A stretch of 64,000 nt of DNA from Chlorobium phaeovibrioides (GTDB lineage Bacteria > Bacteroidota > Chlorobiia > Chlorobiales > Chlorobiaceae): assembly GCF_003968655.1 (NCBI RefSeq), contig NZ_RXYK01000006.1:47580-111579 (forward strand), given 5' to 3'. This document shows positions 1 to 9,683 of the stretch, one piece after another. Under the pieces are notes generated by a model that saw only the letters and a list, made by a program, of their open reading frames with translations, did not search any database and had not been told where the DNA came from. Every line of letters starts with the position of its first letter. The stretch's first letter is position 1. Both the position numbers and the translations under genes were made by a program.

Positions 1-134
1 TGGAGCCCGCGGCTGTGGATGTCGCCGATGTACATGGCCGGACGCATGCGCACATGCGCAATTCCGTCAAGGACCTGTATGTTTGTTGCTCCGTAATTTG
101 TCGGGGTGGGGGTCTGGATGTCGGCTTCCTGCAT
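1..134 (-). CDS. gyrB: DNA gyrase subunit B, N-terminal fragment (runs off the window)
   Basis: Only the first 44 codons are present; the rest lies left of the window. The reading frame starts at the ATG complement at 132-134. After a short leader it gives the characteristic GyrB N-terminus: NYGATNIQVLDG, then VRMRPAMYIGDI and SRGL. The RPAMYIGD block starts the GHKL ATPase domain. GyrB is the ATP-hydrolysing subunit of the type II topoisomerase that introduces negative supercoils. A 76-bp gap separates it from yraN on the same strand. The identification rests on a short but highly diagnostic stretch. Confidence 0.88.
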   Translation of the reverse strand, partial: MQEADIQTPTPTNYGATNIQVLDGIAHVRMRPAMYIGDIHSRGL

Positions 135-210
135 AATTGACAGTTACAATGACTGGAGGTTATAGAATGCTATGCAAAGATAATAAAAATCAGGCAAGTA
201 TGTGGTATTT

Positions 211-606
211 TCACCCCCTTCCGGGGTCATGAAATGCATCGGTGAAAAGCTCGACGCTTCGTGCCCGAAAACGCCCTCCGGAGAGGGGCTCGGCAATGAT
301 TCCGACGACATCGAACCGGCAGTCCGGTTCCCCTTCAGAGCTGAATGCCAGCCAGGCTTCAGCGGCCCGGGCAATCTCCCGCTGTTTTCCTGGCGTTACA
401 GCTTCTGCGGGCTCTCCTTTTGTTGCTGAACTTCTGGTTTTGACCTCTATGAAGCAGACCGTCTCTCCGTCCATGGCAATGATATCTATCTCGTTGCGGT
501 GGAACCGGAAGTTTCGCTGCACGATCCGGTAGCCTTTCTTCTCAAGGAACCCTGCGGCGATCCGCTCTCCTTCCCTTCCAAGGAGCCATGGCTGATTGCT
601 GTTCAT
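211..606 (-). CDS. yraN: YraN/UPF0102 family putative endonuclease
   Basis: A 131-residue protein of the UPF0102 family, which has a restriction-endonuclease-like fold. The nuclease-type core is visible: R-N-x-R, then N-E-I-D-I-I-A, then F-I-E-V-K-T-R, corresponding to the E-D-(E)VK acidic residues of the fold. The frame is open further upstream, but I chose the ATG at 604-606. It overlaps the rnhB stop as ATGA and gives the usual family length beginning [14 protein letters not shown]. The cellular role of the family is unproven; a link to DNA repair or recombination is usually proposed. The rnhB-yraN pairing is common in bacteria. Confidence 0.88.
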   Translation of the reverse strand: MNSNQPWLLGREGERIAAGFLEKKGYRIVQRNFRFHRNEIDIIAMDGETVCFIEVKTRSSATKGEPAEAVTPGKQREIARAAEAWLAFSSEGEPDCRFDVVGIIAEPLSGGRFRARSVELFTDAFHDPGRG

Positions 607-1220
607 GCTTCGTTGAGTCGCCTGACCTTGAAGCTGAAGCGATGTATGGGGCATCGCCCGTGCTGGCGGATTGCGCTGATATGCATGGCGGTCGGATATC
701 CCGCATGCCGGGCGAATCCATACTCCGGATACTCCCGGTCATAGCTGCTCATGATTGCATCACGGGCAGTTTTTGCAAGCACTGATGCGGCAGCTATCGA
801 GTAGATGTATGCGTCTCCCCCTACAAGAGTTCTGTAGGCAACCGGAGTTTCAGGGGAGAACCTGTTTCCGTCCACAAGGAGCATGTCGGGCGTGAGTCCG
901 AGTCCGCCAACCGCCCGGTTCATGGCAAGCATGGTTGCAGAGAGAATATTGATGCGGTCTATGGTTTGGGCATCAACAACTGAGACCGACCAGGCAAGGG
1001 CGGCATCCTGTATTGCGGGCGCCATCTCCCGGCGCAGTGAGGGCGACAGTTTTTTTGAGTCGTTCATGCGGCCGAGAATCCCCTTTCCGGGACGGAACCA
1101 GCGGGGGAACACCACCGCAGCCGCAACCACCGGTCCGGCAAGGGGGCCTCTGCCCGCCTCATCTATCCCGCAGATGCGCTCCATTGAGTTCCAGAGTTGC
1201 TCTTCATAGTCGGTCAGCAT
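603..1220 (-). CDS. rnhB: Ribonuclease HII
   Basis: RNase HII removes ribonucleotides embedded in DNA and RNA primers. The N-terminal catalytic block [20 protein letters not shown] supplies the Asp-Glu pair; NDSKKLS and LLVDGN follow at the expected spacing. The frame is open from 1325, but the preceding 35 residues look non-coding. The start at 1220 ([23 protein letters not shown]) gives 205 residues, normal for the family. The stop overlaps the yraN start by four bases, so the two are translationally coupled. Confidence 0.93.
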   Translation of the reverse strand: MLTDYEEQLWNSMERICGIDEAGRGPLAGPVVAAAVVFPRWFRPGKGILGRMNDSKKLSPSLRREMAPAIQDAALAWSVSVVDAQTIDRINILSATMLAMNRAVGGLGLTPDMLLVDGNRFSPETPVAYRTLVGGDAYIYSIAAASVLAKTARDAIMSSYDREYPEYGFARHAGYPTAMHISAIRQHGRCPIHRFSFKVRRLNEA

Positions 1221-1501
1221 GCGTGTGCCTGTTATTGTCGGTTCGTTTTTCCCCGGACATCGGGGCGGTTGCACCAAAGTTGTACAGGAGCCCTTTAATT
1301 TCTTATCTTGATAGTTAGCTTGCAAGTACTGTTTTTGCTTCTGACGCCCATCGTCCCCTGATGTCGGGGGTTTCTGAATTGATGGCGTCTCTCAGGAGGA
1401 GAGGGTGCCGGGAATGTGGTGTGCGTAGGCAGGGTCATTTGGCGGGGCATGAACGGCGGCTTCCCGTCCATTATTAAAAAAGGGAAAGGTCTGATATTAC
1501 T
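1221..1501. other. Divergent intergenic region rnhB / rng
   Basis: This 281-bp region lies between the divergent rnhB and RNase G genes and should carry both promoters. Open frames here are short and lack a credible start or family signature. I see no strong terminator or operator. Confidence 0.5.
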
Positions 1502-3196
1502 ATGAAGAAGAGTGTGAAAAAACAGCTGCTGATGAACAAGACCGGCGACGAGATACAGGTCGCGCTTGTTGAAGAGGGTCGTCTTGCAGAGTTGATCATT
1601 GAGCGGCCTGAAAGCCGCCGAAGCATTGGCGATATATATCTTGGCAGGGTTCATAAGGTTATTGAGGGGCTCAAGGCTGCGTTTGTCGATATCGGCCAGA
1701 AATCCGACGGCTTCCTCCATTTTTCCGATGTGGGCACCACAACCGAAGATTACAAGGCGCTGATTGAAGACGATGACGATGACGATGATGGTGGTGAGGG
1801 AGATGAAGAGGGCGATGCAAAAGGGAGTTCTGCGGTCCAGGCTGAACCTTCCGGCGCAAAGACGGTGGCGCGGAGCGGAGGACGGGGTCCTTCGGCCTCA
1901 GGGAAGGACAGCCGCTCTGAGCAGGCTGAAAAACGGCAGTCCTATACACAGATGATTGCCGGCAAGCTCAAGGCGAACGACTCCATTCTTGTCCAGGTCA
2001 TCAAGGAGCCCATCAGCACAAAGGGTTCACGGCTCACTTCCGACATTACCATTGCCGGCCGTTTCATGGTTCTGCTTCCGTTTGGAGGAGGACAGGTGGC
2101 GGTTTCCCGCAGGGTTGTGTCGCGTAAGGAGCGTGCACGCCTGAAAAAACTTGTCCGCTCCATGCTTCCCGAAGGGTTCGGTGCCATTATCCGTACCGTT
2201 GCCGAAATGCAGGAAGAGTCCCTCCTTCGACAGGATCTTGAAATGCTGCTTGGCAAGTGGACGCAGATTGAGGAAAAACTTAAGGATGCCACTCCGCCGC
2301 AGCTTATTTTCAAGGAGGACACAATCATTTCGAGTGTTCTGCGTGACTCGCTGAATTCAGATGTCACCGAAATTGTTGCAAACTCCCCCTCCATACACAA
2401 GGAGACGCTCAATTACATTGAATGGGCGGCTCCGGACATGGTAAAGAATGTGTCGCTCTATCAGGGGAAGCTGCCGCTTTTTGAGGGGTACGGCATCGCA
2501 AAGGATGTTGAGTCCATTTTCTCACGCAAGGTATGGCTCAAGTCTGGTGGTTACATCATCATTGAGCACACCGAGGCCATGGTGGTTGTTGATGTCAACA
2601 GTGGCCGTTATGCAGCCAAGCGGGAACAGGAGGAGAACTCCCTGAAAACCAACCTCGAGGCGGCCCGTGAGGTTGTGCGGCAGCTCAGGCTTCGCGATAT
2701 CGGCGGAATTATTGTTGTTGACTTCATCGACATGATGGATAGCCGCAACTCAAAAAAGGTGTACGACACCATGAAGGGAGAGTTGCGCAACGACCGTGCA
2801 AAATCCAACATTCTCCCTCTCTCGGACTTCGGTGTCATGCAGATTACCCGTGAAAGGATACGGCCGAGCCTTATGCAGCGCATGGGCGACCAGTGTCCGG
2901 CGTGTGGCGGTTCGGGAGTGGTGCAGGCCCGGTTCACCACAATCAACCAGATTGAACGCTGGCTGCGCAAATATGCTCTACAGCAGAGCATGAAGTTCCA
3001 GCAGCTCGACCTCTATGTAAGCCCTACCGTTATTGAGCCTCTACAGAACAGCGACATGAAGACCGAGATGAAGTGGTTTCTCCAGCACCTCCTCTTTGTG
3101 AGGGTGAAAGAGGATGAGAGTCTCAGGAGTGACGATTTCAGGTTCTATTCAAGAAAAAACAGCAAAGACATTACTGCCGAATACGGCGATCTATAA
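1502..3196 (+). CDS. rng: Ribonuclease G/E family endoribonuclease
   Basis: A 564-residue RNase E/G catalytic protein that would cleave single-stranded AU-rich RNA in rRNA maturation and mRNA decay. The N-terminal S1 domain (about residues 40-85, [20 protein letters not shown]) is followed by the catalytic half. [10 protein letters not shown] and IVVDFIDMM carry the acidic metal-binding residues, and CPACGGSG is the zinc-link of RNase E/G. The S1 domain is interrupted at about residues 88-147 by an Asp-rich run followed by a Ser/Gly/Lys-rich low-complexity insert. There is no long C-terminal scaffold, so it is G-like in size. Confidence 0.93.
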   Translation: MKKSVKKQLLMNKTGDEIQVALVEEGRLAELIIERPESRRSIGDIYLGRVHKVIEGLKAAFVDIGQKSDGFLHFSDVGTTTEDYKALIEDDDDDDDGGEGDEEGDAKGSSAVQAEPSGAKTVARSGGRGPSASGKDSRSEQAEKRQSYTQMIAGKLKANDSILVQVIKEPISTKGSRLTSDITIAGRFMVLLPFGGGQVAVSRRVVSRKERARLKKLVRSMLPEGFGAIIRTVAEMQEESLLRQDLEMLLGKWTQIEEKLKDATPPQLIFKEDTIISSVLRDSLNSDVTEIVANSPSIHKETLNYIEWAAPDMVKNVSLYQGKLPLFEGYGIAKDVESIFSRKVWLKSGGYIIIEHTEAMVVVDVNSGRYAAKREQEENSLKTNLEAAREVVRQLRLRDIGGIIVVDFIDMMDSRNSKKVYDTMKGELRNDRAKSNILPLSDFGVMQITRERIRPSLMQRMGDQCPACGGSGVVQARFTTINQIERWLRKYALQQSMKFQQLDLYVSPTVIEPLQNSDMKTEMKWFLQHLLFVRVKEDESLRSDDFRFYSRKNSKDITAEYGDL

Positions 3197-3278
3197 ATGA
3201 AACCTCTCCCGCCCGATGAGGCGGCTCAGATGCGGCGGCCCCGGGGGGAGGAGAACGAAAGCACGAAGGAGACTGATT

Positions 3279-4142
3279 ATGGGAGCGTATGATGCACTGA
3301 AAGAACAGATTCTCGGCTATGCCAAATATGCGGCAGCCGATGTTGGGCAGGTTGCGGGAGCCCGCGACGCTTTTATGCAATTCAAGGAGCTGCTCAACAG
3401 CGGCCATGTGCGCGCAGCTGAAAAGCTTGATGGCGTCTGGCAGGTCAACGGCTGGGTGAAGCAGGGAATTCTGCTCGGCATGAAGCTTGGCCGTCTTCAG
3501 GCCGGGCGGGTGGAGTCGGGGGCGGAAGGCTCCGCATTCACCTTCATCGATAAGGATACCTATCCTCTCCGTCAGTTTGCTGACGACTGCGGTGTGCGGA
3601 TTGTGCCCGGCGGCTCCTCGGTCCGCGACGGATCATACCTTGCTCCCTCAGTTGTGATGATGCCCCCCGCCTATGTGAATGTGGGGGCCTATGTTGACGA
3701 AGGCAGCATGATTGACTCACACGCTCTTGTGGGCAGCTGTGCCCAGGTTGGCCGGAATGTCCATCTTTCGGCGGCCGTTCAGGTTGGCGGCGTGCTGGAG
3801 CCGGTAGGAGCCATGCCTGTCATCATTGAGGACGGCGTGATGGTGGGCGGCAACTGCGGCATTTATGAAGGCACCATAGTGGGTGAGCGATCCGTCATCG
3901 GGACCGGCGTGATTCTCAACGGTTCAACCCCGGTCTATGATATGGTCAACAATACCATTCACCGCAGAACGGAGGACTCCCCCCTTGTCATTCCCGAAGG
4001 GGCCGTGGTCGTTGCCGGCTCTCGCGGACTGAAAGGCGATTTTGCTACCGTTCATGGTCTGTCAATCTACACCCCGATCATCATCAAGTACCGCGATGCA
4101 AGGACGGATGCGGCCACAGCTCTCGAAGAGGCTCTCCGGTAA
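3279..4142 (+). CDS. dapD: 2,3,4,5-tetrahydropyridine-2,6-dicarboxylate N-succinyltransferase
   Basis: DapD catalyses succinyl-CoA-dependent acylation of tetrahydrodipicolinate in lysine and meso-diaminopimelate synthesis. The 287-residue protein has the family's left-handed beta-helix: imperfect hexapeptide repeats run from about residue 110 to 230 ([20 protein letters not shown], then [18 protein letters not shown], then [17 protein letters not shown]). The frame is open upstream from 3216. I place the start at 3279 because it follows a clear GAAGGAG ribosome site and gives the usual N-terminus. It lies 82 bp after rng on the same strand. Confidence 0.94.
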   Translation: MGAYDALKEQILGYAKYAAADVGQVAGARDAFMQFKELLNSGHVRAAEKLDGVWQVNGWVKQGILLGMKLGRLQAGRVESGAEGSAFTFIDKDTYPLRQFADDCGVRIVPGGSSVRDGSYLAPSVVMMPPAYVNVGAYVDEGSMIDSHALVGSCAQVGRNVHLSAAVQVGGVLEPVGAMPVIIEDGVMVGGNCGIYEGTIVGERSVIGTGVILNGSTPVYDMVNNTIHRRTEDSPLVIPEGAVVVAGSRGLKGDFATVHGLSIYTPIIIKYRDARTDAATALEEALR

Positions 4143-4171
4143 GGGGGGATAACCGGAAAATCAATGACGGC

Positions 4172-5854
4172 ATGAAACAGCATTCAGGAGACCATCGGCT
4201 TTTCATGGCATGTGCTGCCGCACTGGTTATTGTGTTTCATCTGTATTCTCCCCCTTCCCTATCAGCCAAAGCTGCCGATGACCGCTATTTTTCTGCCGTC
4301 AAAGGCATTGAGCTTCTGGGTGATGTGTATCGTGAAGTGGCCGAAAACTATGTGGACACGCTCAGCATCAGCCGGCTGTCGTATTCGGCCATTGATGGCA
4401 TGCTTGAGCCCCTTGACCCCTACACCGTTTTTCTGGACGAAGAGCAGTCGCGAGAACTCGGTGAGCTGACAAACAGCCAGTATGCCGGCATCGGCATCAC
4501 CATTGCCTCAATTGAGGGCTCCATCTTTGTGACATCAGTGGAAAAGGGCTGGCCTGCGGCAAAGGCCGGAATGCGGGTGGGCGACCGGATTACAGAAATC
4601 AACGGGGTTCAGCTCAAGAAAAAAAGCCTTGACCGGGTTCGTGAACTTATCAAGGGGAATGCCGGCGTTCCTCTTGCCCTTGCGGTGGCCCGCAGAAATT
4701 CGGGCCATTTGACATTTGGGCTCTTGAGGGAGGAAATCAGGCTCAGTACGGTGACCTTCAGTGGTCTTGTGGATGGGTTTGGCTACATCGGGCTGGAGAG
4801 CTTTGGCACCCGTTCATTTGAAGATGTACAGAAGGCTCTTGCGGGCATCAGGGAGGAGGCCGCACATTCAGGCAGCCCTCCGAAGGGTATTATTCTTGAC
4901 TTACGGGAAAACCCGGGAGGTCTTCTTGACGCAGCAGTTGATGTTACCTCGCTGTTTGTGCCGGAGGAGAGTCCTGTTGTTTCCATCCGCGGCCGTTCTG
5001 CGGGCAGCACAAAGTCCTACACGACCAAGCGGCCTCCGGAGGAGTCCGACATTCCGCTCGCCATTCTCATCAACGCCAGAAGTGCCTCTGCGGCGGAAAT
5101 TGTTTCCGGTGCCGTGCAGGATCTTGACCGTGGCATTCTGATCGGCGAACGATCCTTTGGCAAGGGGCTGGTTCAGTCAGTCATCAACCTTCCCTACGAT
5201 AGTGCTCTCAAGCTGACCACGGCAAAATACTACACACCGTCGGGCCGTCTTATCCAGAAAGAGGAGAACGGCGCTTTGGCCTCTGCCCGTGATGTGCTGA
5301 CACCCCGCAAACGAGATGGCGATGGACATGAAGTGTTCAGGACGGCAGCAAAGAGGAAGGTTTATGGCGGAGGGGGCATAGCTCCTGATATTACCGTTGA
5401 GGCTCCAGGGGAATCTGCCTATCTTGACCAGCTGCGCTATCGGGGGATGCTGTTCCTCTTCTCTCTCGAGCAGGCTGCTTCCGGCGTTGGAGCATCTCCA
5501 GATAGCGCAGCTCTGATGCCGGCGTTCAACCATTTTCTTGAGAATCACGACTTTTCTTACCGCTCTGCAGACCAAAAGCGGTTTGATCTCTTTATGGAGA
5601 GCTTTGACGGGGGTGAGGGTGGAAAGAAGAGCCTGCAGGTGCTTGAGGCTGGACGGGATGAGCTTGAACGGCTGAGGAAAATGGAGGTTGCCGGTGCTGC
5701 GGAGGATGTTGCAGTGGCGCTTCGTGAAGAGATTGTCCGGCTATGCGACCCCAAGGCCGCCCGCCGCCTTGAGCTGGCCCGCGACCCTCTTTTCAGAAAG
5801 GCTGCGGAGGTGCTTTCAGCCCCCCGGCAATACGCCCGTCTGCTCCGTCCCTGA
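4172..5854 (+). CDS. ctpA: Carboxyl-terminal processing protease (S41, Prc/CtpA-like)
   Basis: A 560-residue periplasmic serine protease that trims C-termini of exported proteins. A hydrophobic signal segment covers residues 10-32. A PDZ domain is centred near residues 105-165 (GIGITIASIEGSIFVTSVEK, then AGMRVGDRITEING). The S41 catalytic core follows: the Ser in NARSASAAEI (about residue 305) and the Lys in SFGKGLVQ (about residue 330) form the Ser-Lys dyad. The final 150 residues are helical and variable, as in Bacteroidetes/Chlorobi homologues. The 3' end overlaps the convergent DUF2499 gene by 62 bp. Confidence 0.93.
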   Translation: MKQHSGDHRLFMACAAALVIVFHLYSPPSLSAKAADDRYFSAVKGIELLGDVYREVAENYVDTLSISRLSYSAIDGMLEPLDPYTVFLDEEQSRELGELTNSQYAGIGITIASIEGSIFVTSVEKGWPAAKAGMRVGDRITEINGVQLKKKSLDRVRELIKGNAGVPLALAVARRNSGHLTFGLLREEIRLSTVTFSGLVDGFGYIGLESFGTRSFEDVQKALAGIREEAAHSGSPPKGIILDLRENPGGLLDAAVDVTSLFVPEESPVVSIRGRSAGSTKSYTTKRPPEESDIPLAILINARSASAAEIVSGAVQDLDRGILIGERSFGKGLVQSVINLPYDSALKLTTAKYYTPSGRLIQKEENGALASARDVLTPRKRDGDGHEVFRTAAKRKVYGGGGIAPDITVEAPGESAYLDQLRYRGMLFLFSLEQAASGVGASPDSAALMPAFNHFLENHDFSYRSADQKRFDLFMESFDGGEGGKKSLQVLEAGRDELERLRKMEVAGAAEDVAVALREEIVRLCDPKAARRLELARDPLFRKAAEVLSAPRQYARLLRP

Positions 5855-6521
5855 GGGCGCGTTTCTGAAAGTTTCTGATGCTCTTCTGCACTCCCAGGGC
5901 AATCATCAGATTGCTGATGCTCAGCAGACTCTCTGCAGAGCCATGCAGAAGGTCGTCATGGGAGAGGGTCGGGTAGCCCCGGACCTCGGTTGCCAGATAC
6001 ATGCAGAAGACGGTAACCGAAATAAAGACAAGAACAAACCAGAATCCCCCCACAGTCAGCCCTGAAAAGAGGTCCCTGTTGCGTCGCCATATGACAAGCA
6101 GCACAATCAGAAACGAAATATAGACAACGCTTGAGAGCTGCAGGATGGCATCAAAAACATCCTCGCCGAGCCACGACTGCGGTTTTCCGGAAATCATGAT
6201 TGCGCCCATGAGCGCCATGAAGCCGGCCGGAGCGGCTTTCTTTGTCTCTTTGAGAATGCTCACTGTTGCCAGAAGAAGGGAAATGCTTCCGAAAAGATTG
6301 ATGATTTCCGACAGATCAAGCAGAAAGGGGACGGTGTCTGTTGTTATATGGTATGCAAGCACCGAGAGGCTTCCCGCCCAGTGGGGCAGCATGGAGAGAC
6401 CCAATATGGTGACGCTCCTGCGGCCGATGAGGCGTCCGTAGCGCACAAGCAGCAGTGAGGCCGCCAGCCACTCCAGCGACGAGAAGATATGGATGATCCA
6501 GTTGGGAAAGGAGAGCAGCAT
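5793..6521 (-). CDS. Ycf49-like DUF2499 multi-pass membrane protein
   Basis: A 242-residue integral membrane protein with about six hydrophobic segments. The N-terminus (SFPNWIIHIFSSLEWLAA, then RYGRLIG and LSMLPHWAGSL) matches the DUF2499/Ycf49-like family known from cyanobacteria and plastids. No biochemical function is established for the family. An AGGAGG ribosome site overlaps the end of bchP, and the start codon directly abuts the bchP stop, so the two are co-transcribed. That pairing with a pigment-synthesis gene and the phototroph-biased distribution suggest a photosynthesis-related role, which is inference. Confidence 0.75.
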   Translation of the reverse strand: MLLSFPNWIIHIFSSLEWLAASLLLVRYGRLIGRRSVTILGLSMLPHWAGSLSVLAYHITTDTVPFLLDLSEIINLFGSISLLLATVSILKETKKAAPAGFMALMGAIMISGKPQSWLGEDVFDAILQLSSVVYISFLIVLLVIWRRNRDLFSGLTVGGFWFVLVFISVTVFCMYLATEVRGYPTLSHDDLLHGSAESLLSISNLMIALGVQKSIRNFQKRALRDGADGRIAGGLKAPPQPF

Positions 6522-7664
6522 TTATCCTCCTTTGATCAGGTGGTAGATGTTCTTGGAGAAAATCTTCATCTGTACGCCCCATTTTGCCGGAACCATTTTT
6601 TTGTAGAGGTAGGAATCAAAGGTGATGTTCTGTACATCACGGTCGGCGCATATTGCAACAAAGCTTTCCCTCAGCCGGTCGGTTTTGTAGTAAACGCTCT
6701 GCAGCACTTCGAGGCCGAAAAAGATCGGAGCATACAGGCGGCGGAACTCCTTTTCATACTCCTGAAGAGGAGCGCCCTCCCTGATATGGCGTATCATGGC
6801 CTGCGCTCCGAGCTTTCCTGAGCGCATGGCAAAAAATATGCCCTCACCGTTTGCAGGTGTAACCAGGCCTGCAGCGTCTCCCACCAGAATGTTTTTCGCT
6901 GAGGAAAATGACTTTCTTGGCTTCATGGGGATTTTTGCCGCCTCCTCAAGAAAGGGTGCGTCGGTTATTCCAATTTTTTCAACGAATCGCTTCTGAAGGC
7001 CCTTGATGCTGTGCCGGTTGTCCTCGGTGCCGGTTCCTATCGCCAGGTGGTCGGCCTTCGGGAAAATCCAGCCATAAAAATCGGGTGAAACTTCCCCGTC
7101 AAACCAGATTTCCACCATAGTGCGAAACCGTTCAATAGAGGGGGTGTAATGGAACCGCTGCTGCATGGCAATCACCTTCAGCTCGTTTTGGGGGAAGCTC
7201 AGCTCTTCAGCGGTTTTCGAGTTCGCCCCGTCAGCTCCAATGATGTGGCGCGCCTCAAAGGGCGGGATCTTGTCGTTCAGTGTGGTGATGAGGTAGCCGT
7301 CGTCAGTCGGCATGATTGACGACATCAGCCCTTCGCGCACCTCGGCTCCAGCTTTTTCGGCTTCGCTGCGGAGCCAGTGATCAAATTTTTCCCTGCGCAC
7401 CATTCCTACGAAGCCGTTCGGCATAACCATCTCAATCGTTCGTCCTTTGGGTGAACGGGCCCGCATCCGGGAGAGCTTTTTCTCCACCAGTTCATCCGGA
7501 ATCGAGAACTCCTCTATAAGCCCGAGAGGAATGGCTCCCCCGCAGGGCTTGATATTTTCGAGGTTTCTTTCAAGAAGGATCACAGAAAGGCCCGCTCGTG
7601 CAAGTTCCGCTGCGGCTACAGCCCCCGAGGGCCCTCCGCCTATGACTGCCGTATCGTATCGCAT
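6522..7664 (-). CDS. bchP: Geranylgeranyl reductase of (bacterio)chlorophyll synthesis
   Basis: A 380-residue FAD-dependent reductase of the BchP/ChlP family that saturates the geranylgeranyl tail to phytyl during chlorophyll synthesis. The N-terminal dinucleotide fold reads [19 protein letters not shown], followed by KPCGGAIP, typical of the family. A second FAD motif is [20 protein letters not shown] near residue 270. Other geranylgeranyl reductases, for archaeal lipids or quinones, share these motifs. The phototroph context and the adjacent Ycf49-like gene favour pigment synthesis. Confidence 0.9.
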   Translation of the reverse strand: MRYDTAVIGGGPSGAVAAAELARAGLSVILLERNLENIKPCGGAIPLGLIEEFSIPDELVEKKLSRMRARSPKGRTIEMVMPNGFVGMVRREKFDHWLRSEAEKAGAEVREGLMSSIMPTDDGYLITTLNDKIPPFEARHIIGADGANSKTAEELSFPQNELKVIAMQQRFHYTPSIERFRTMVEIWFDGEVSPDFYGWIFPKADHLAIGTGTEDNRHSIKGLQKRFVEKIGITDAPFLEEAAKIPMKPRKSFSSAKNILVGDAAGLVTPANGEGIFFAMRSGKLGAQAMIRHIREGAPLQEYEKEFRRLYAPIFFGLEVLQSVYYKTDRLRESFVAICADRDVQNITFDSYLYKKMVPAKWGVQMKIFSKNIYHLIKGG

Positions 7665-7703
7665 TGGTTCATCGGAATGGAGGTTATCTGAAAAACTTCC
7701 CCT

Positions 7704-9173
7704 TTATGCCATAGCGGAAGCAAGGAATGCAGCGGCCTCTGTTATGTTGATTCTCTCCTGTGCCGCTGTGTCGCGGTACCGGACGGTTATGGTGCCATCT
7801 TCAATGGTCTGGTGGTCGACGGTAAAGCAGAACGGGGTGCCGATTTCATCCTGGCGGCGGTAGCGCTTGCCGATTGAGGCAGCGTCGTCATATTGCACCA
7901 GGAACTGTTCCGACAGCTCTGCCCGGAGTTTTTCAGCCACCTCCGCCATTTCGCCCTTTTTCATCAGCGGCAGAACCGCTGCCTTGACAGGCGCAACCTT
8001 CGGCGCGAGTTTCAGCAGTACGCGCTCCTCACCATCAATAACATCTTCATGGTAGGCGTCTGAAAGCAGAGCAAGAAAGAGCCGGTCGCAACCTGCCGAT
8101 GTTTCCACCACATAGGGGGTGTAGCGCTCATTGGTTACCTGATCGACATACTCCATGTTTTTGCCGGAGAACTGCTGGTGCTGGCTCAAATCAAAATCAG
8201 TACGGGAGTGAATTCCCTCAATCTCCTCGATGCCGAACGGGAACTCGAACTTGATGTCGTAGGCAAGGTCGGCATAGTGGGCAAGCTTGTCGTGCTTGTA
8301 CCAGTGAAGTTTTTCAGGTGAGATGCCGAGTGAAGAGGTGTACCAGTTGAACCGTTCCTCCCTCCAGGCTTCAAACGCCTCCACCTGGGTGCCGGGCTTG
8401 ACGAAGTACTGCATCTCCATCTGCTCAAACTCAACCATGCGGAAAATGAAATTCCCTTTCACAATCTCGTTTCTGAACGCTTTGCCAATCTGCGCAATGC
8501 CGAATGGCACCTTCATGCGCGATGCTTCACGAACATTGTGGAAGTTGACAAAAATGCCCTGTGCCGTTTCCGGACGCAGGTATACTGTGCCGGAGGTGTC
8601 GGCAACTGCGCCCATGTCGCACTGGAACATCAGGTTGAACTGGCGTACATCCGTCCAGTCGCCGGAACCGGTGTCGGGAGCCTTGATTCCTTCGTCAATG
8701 ATAAGCGAGTAGAGCGCCTTGTTGGGGTCAGGAGCGGTGCCGGCAGCTTCATACGCACCCTGAACAGCAAGAGCCTGTTCCTCTTTGCCCTCACGGCGGA
8801 GCTTTTCAATATGGTTCTCAATCAGGTGGTCGGCCCGGTAGCGGCGCTTTGTTGTCCGGTCGTCAATCATTGGATCATTGAAGCTTGATACATGCCCGGA
8901 TGCCTCCCAAACGGTAGGGTTCATCATGATTGATGCATCAAGTCCCACAATGTTCCTGTGGCGGCGGGTCATCGCCCTCCACCAGAGATCCTTGATGTTC
9001 TTTTTCATTTCGCTGCCCAGCGGCCCGTAATCAAAGCAGGCTGAGAGGCCACCGTAGATTTCCGAGGAAGGGAAAACAAAGCCCCGCCGTTTGGCAAGTG
9101 AAACCAGTTTGTGCATAACTTTATCGGGCGCGGGCGCTGAACCCTTGACGCGTGCTGAATCGGGATTGGTCAT
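7704..9173 (-). CDS. glyS: Glycyl-tRNA synthetase (alpha2, class II)
   Basis: A 489-residue single-chain dimeric GlyRS, the type shared with archaea and eukaryotes rather than the alpha2beta2 bacterial form. The class II core is recognisable: [20 protein letters not shown] near residue 32, [12 protein letters not shown] (motif 2 region) near 205, the [15 protein letters not shown] segment near 240, and [12 protein letters not shown] near 365. The C-terminal anticodon-binding domain ends in [20 protein letters not shown]. It charges tRNA-Gly. It follows clpS by 100 bp on the same strand. Confidence 0.96.
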   Translation of the reverse strand: MTNPDSARVKGSAPAPDKVMHKLVSLAKRRGFVFPSSEIYGGLSACFDYGPLGSEMKKNIKDLWWRAMTRRHRNIVGLDASIMMNPTVWEASGHVSSFNDPMIDDRTTKRRYRADHLIENHIEKLRREGKEEQALAVQGAYEAAGTAPDPNKALYSLIIDEGIKAPDTGSGDWTDVRQFNLMFQCDMGAVADTSGTVYLRPETAQGIFVNFHNVREASRMKVPFGIAQIGKAFRNEIVKGNFIFRMVEFEQMEMQYFVKPGTQVEAFEAWREERFNWYTSSLGISPEKLHWYKHDKLAHYADLAYDIKFEFPFGIEEIEGIHSRTDFDLSQHQQFSGKNMEYVDQVTNERYTPYVVETSAGCDRLFLALLSDAYHEDVIDGEERVLLKLAPKVAPVKAAVLPLMKKGEMAEVAEKLRAELSEQFLVQYDDAASIGKRYRRQDEIGTPFCFTVDHQTIEDGTITVRYRDTAAQERINITEAAAFLASAMA

Positions 9174-9273
9174 GGTGCTGAAACAGTGTTGAAAAATGCG
9201 GCAACTGCCACAAGGGCAGAAAACAGACTAACGAATATAAGAAAGAGTGCGGGAAAATGGCAGGAAGGGTGGG

Positions 9274-9588
9274 TCAGGACTGGATTTCTGTTCTGAGCTC
9301 TATCTCTTCAAGGACGGCACTCACCCTGATGCATTGCTCAATCGGCCCCGTGTAGACTATCGACCGGCCGCTGTTGTGGACTTCCATGGTCAGCGCCTCC
9401 GCCTTTGCCCTGCTGCAGCGGACTGCCTTGATGATCTGGAAAATCACCTCATCGAATGAGTGTTCCTCGTCATTGAACAGCACCACCCGAAATGGTTCTG
9501 AAGTTCCTACGCCGGGAATTGAGGCAAGCACTTTTGTCTCCGGCTCCGCTTCCATTGCGACCTGTGTGATCAGTATGTTTCTCTGCAT
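9274..9588 (-). CDS. clpS: ATP-dependent Clp protease adaptor ClpS
   Basis: A 104-residue protein with the ClpS core: VVLFNDEEHSFDEVIFQII, where the N-D-E-E-H-S-F loop contributes the N-degron pocket, then KAEALTMEVHNSGRSIVYTG. ClpS hands proteins with destabilising N-terminal residues to ClpAP/ClpCP and modulates substrate choice. It sits between an LD-carboxypeptidase gene and glyS on the same strand, with roughly 100-bp gaps either side, so transcription may be separate. Length and motifs are standard. Confidence 0.93.
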   Translation of the reverse strand: MQRNILITQVAMEAEPETKVLASIPGVGTSEPFRVVLFNDEEHSFDEVIFQIIKAVRCSRAKAEALTMEVHNSGRSIVYTGPIEQCIRVSAVLEEIELRTEIQS

Positions 9589-9683
9589 GTGAACAGTCTT
9601 TCTCTCTCGGTATTTACGGGGTTGGCTTTCTGCCGACAGTATAGATGAAAATACTGCGTCAGGAGCCGCTAAGCAAGGAGTAC

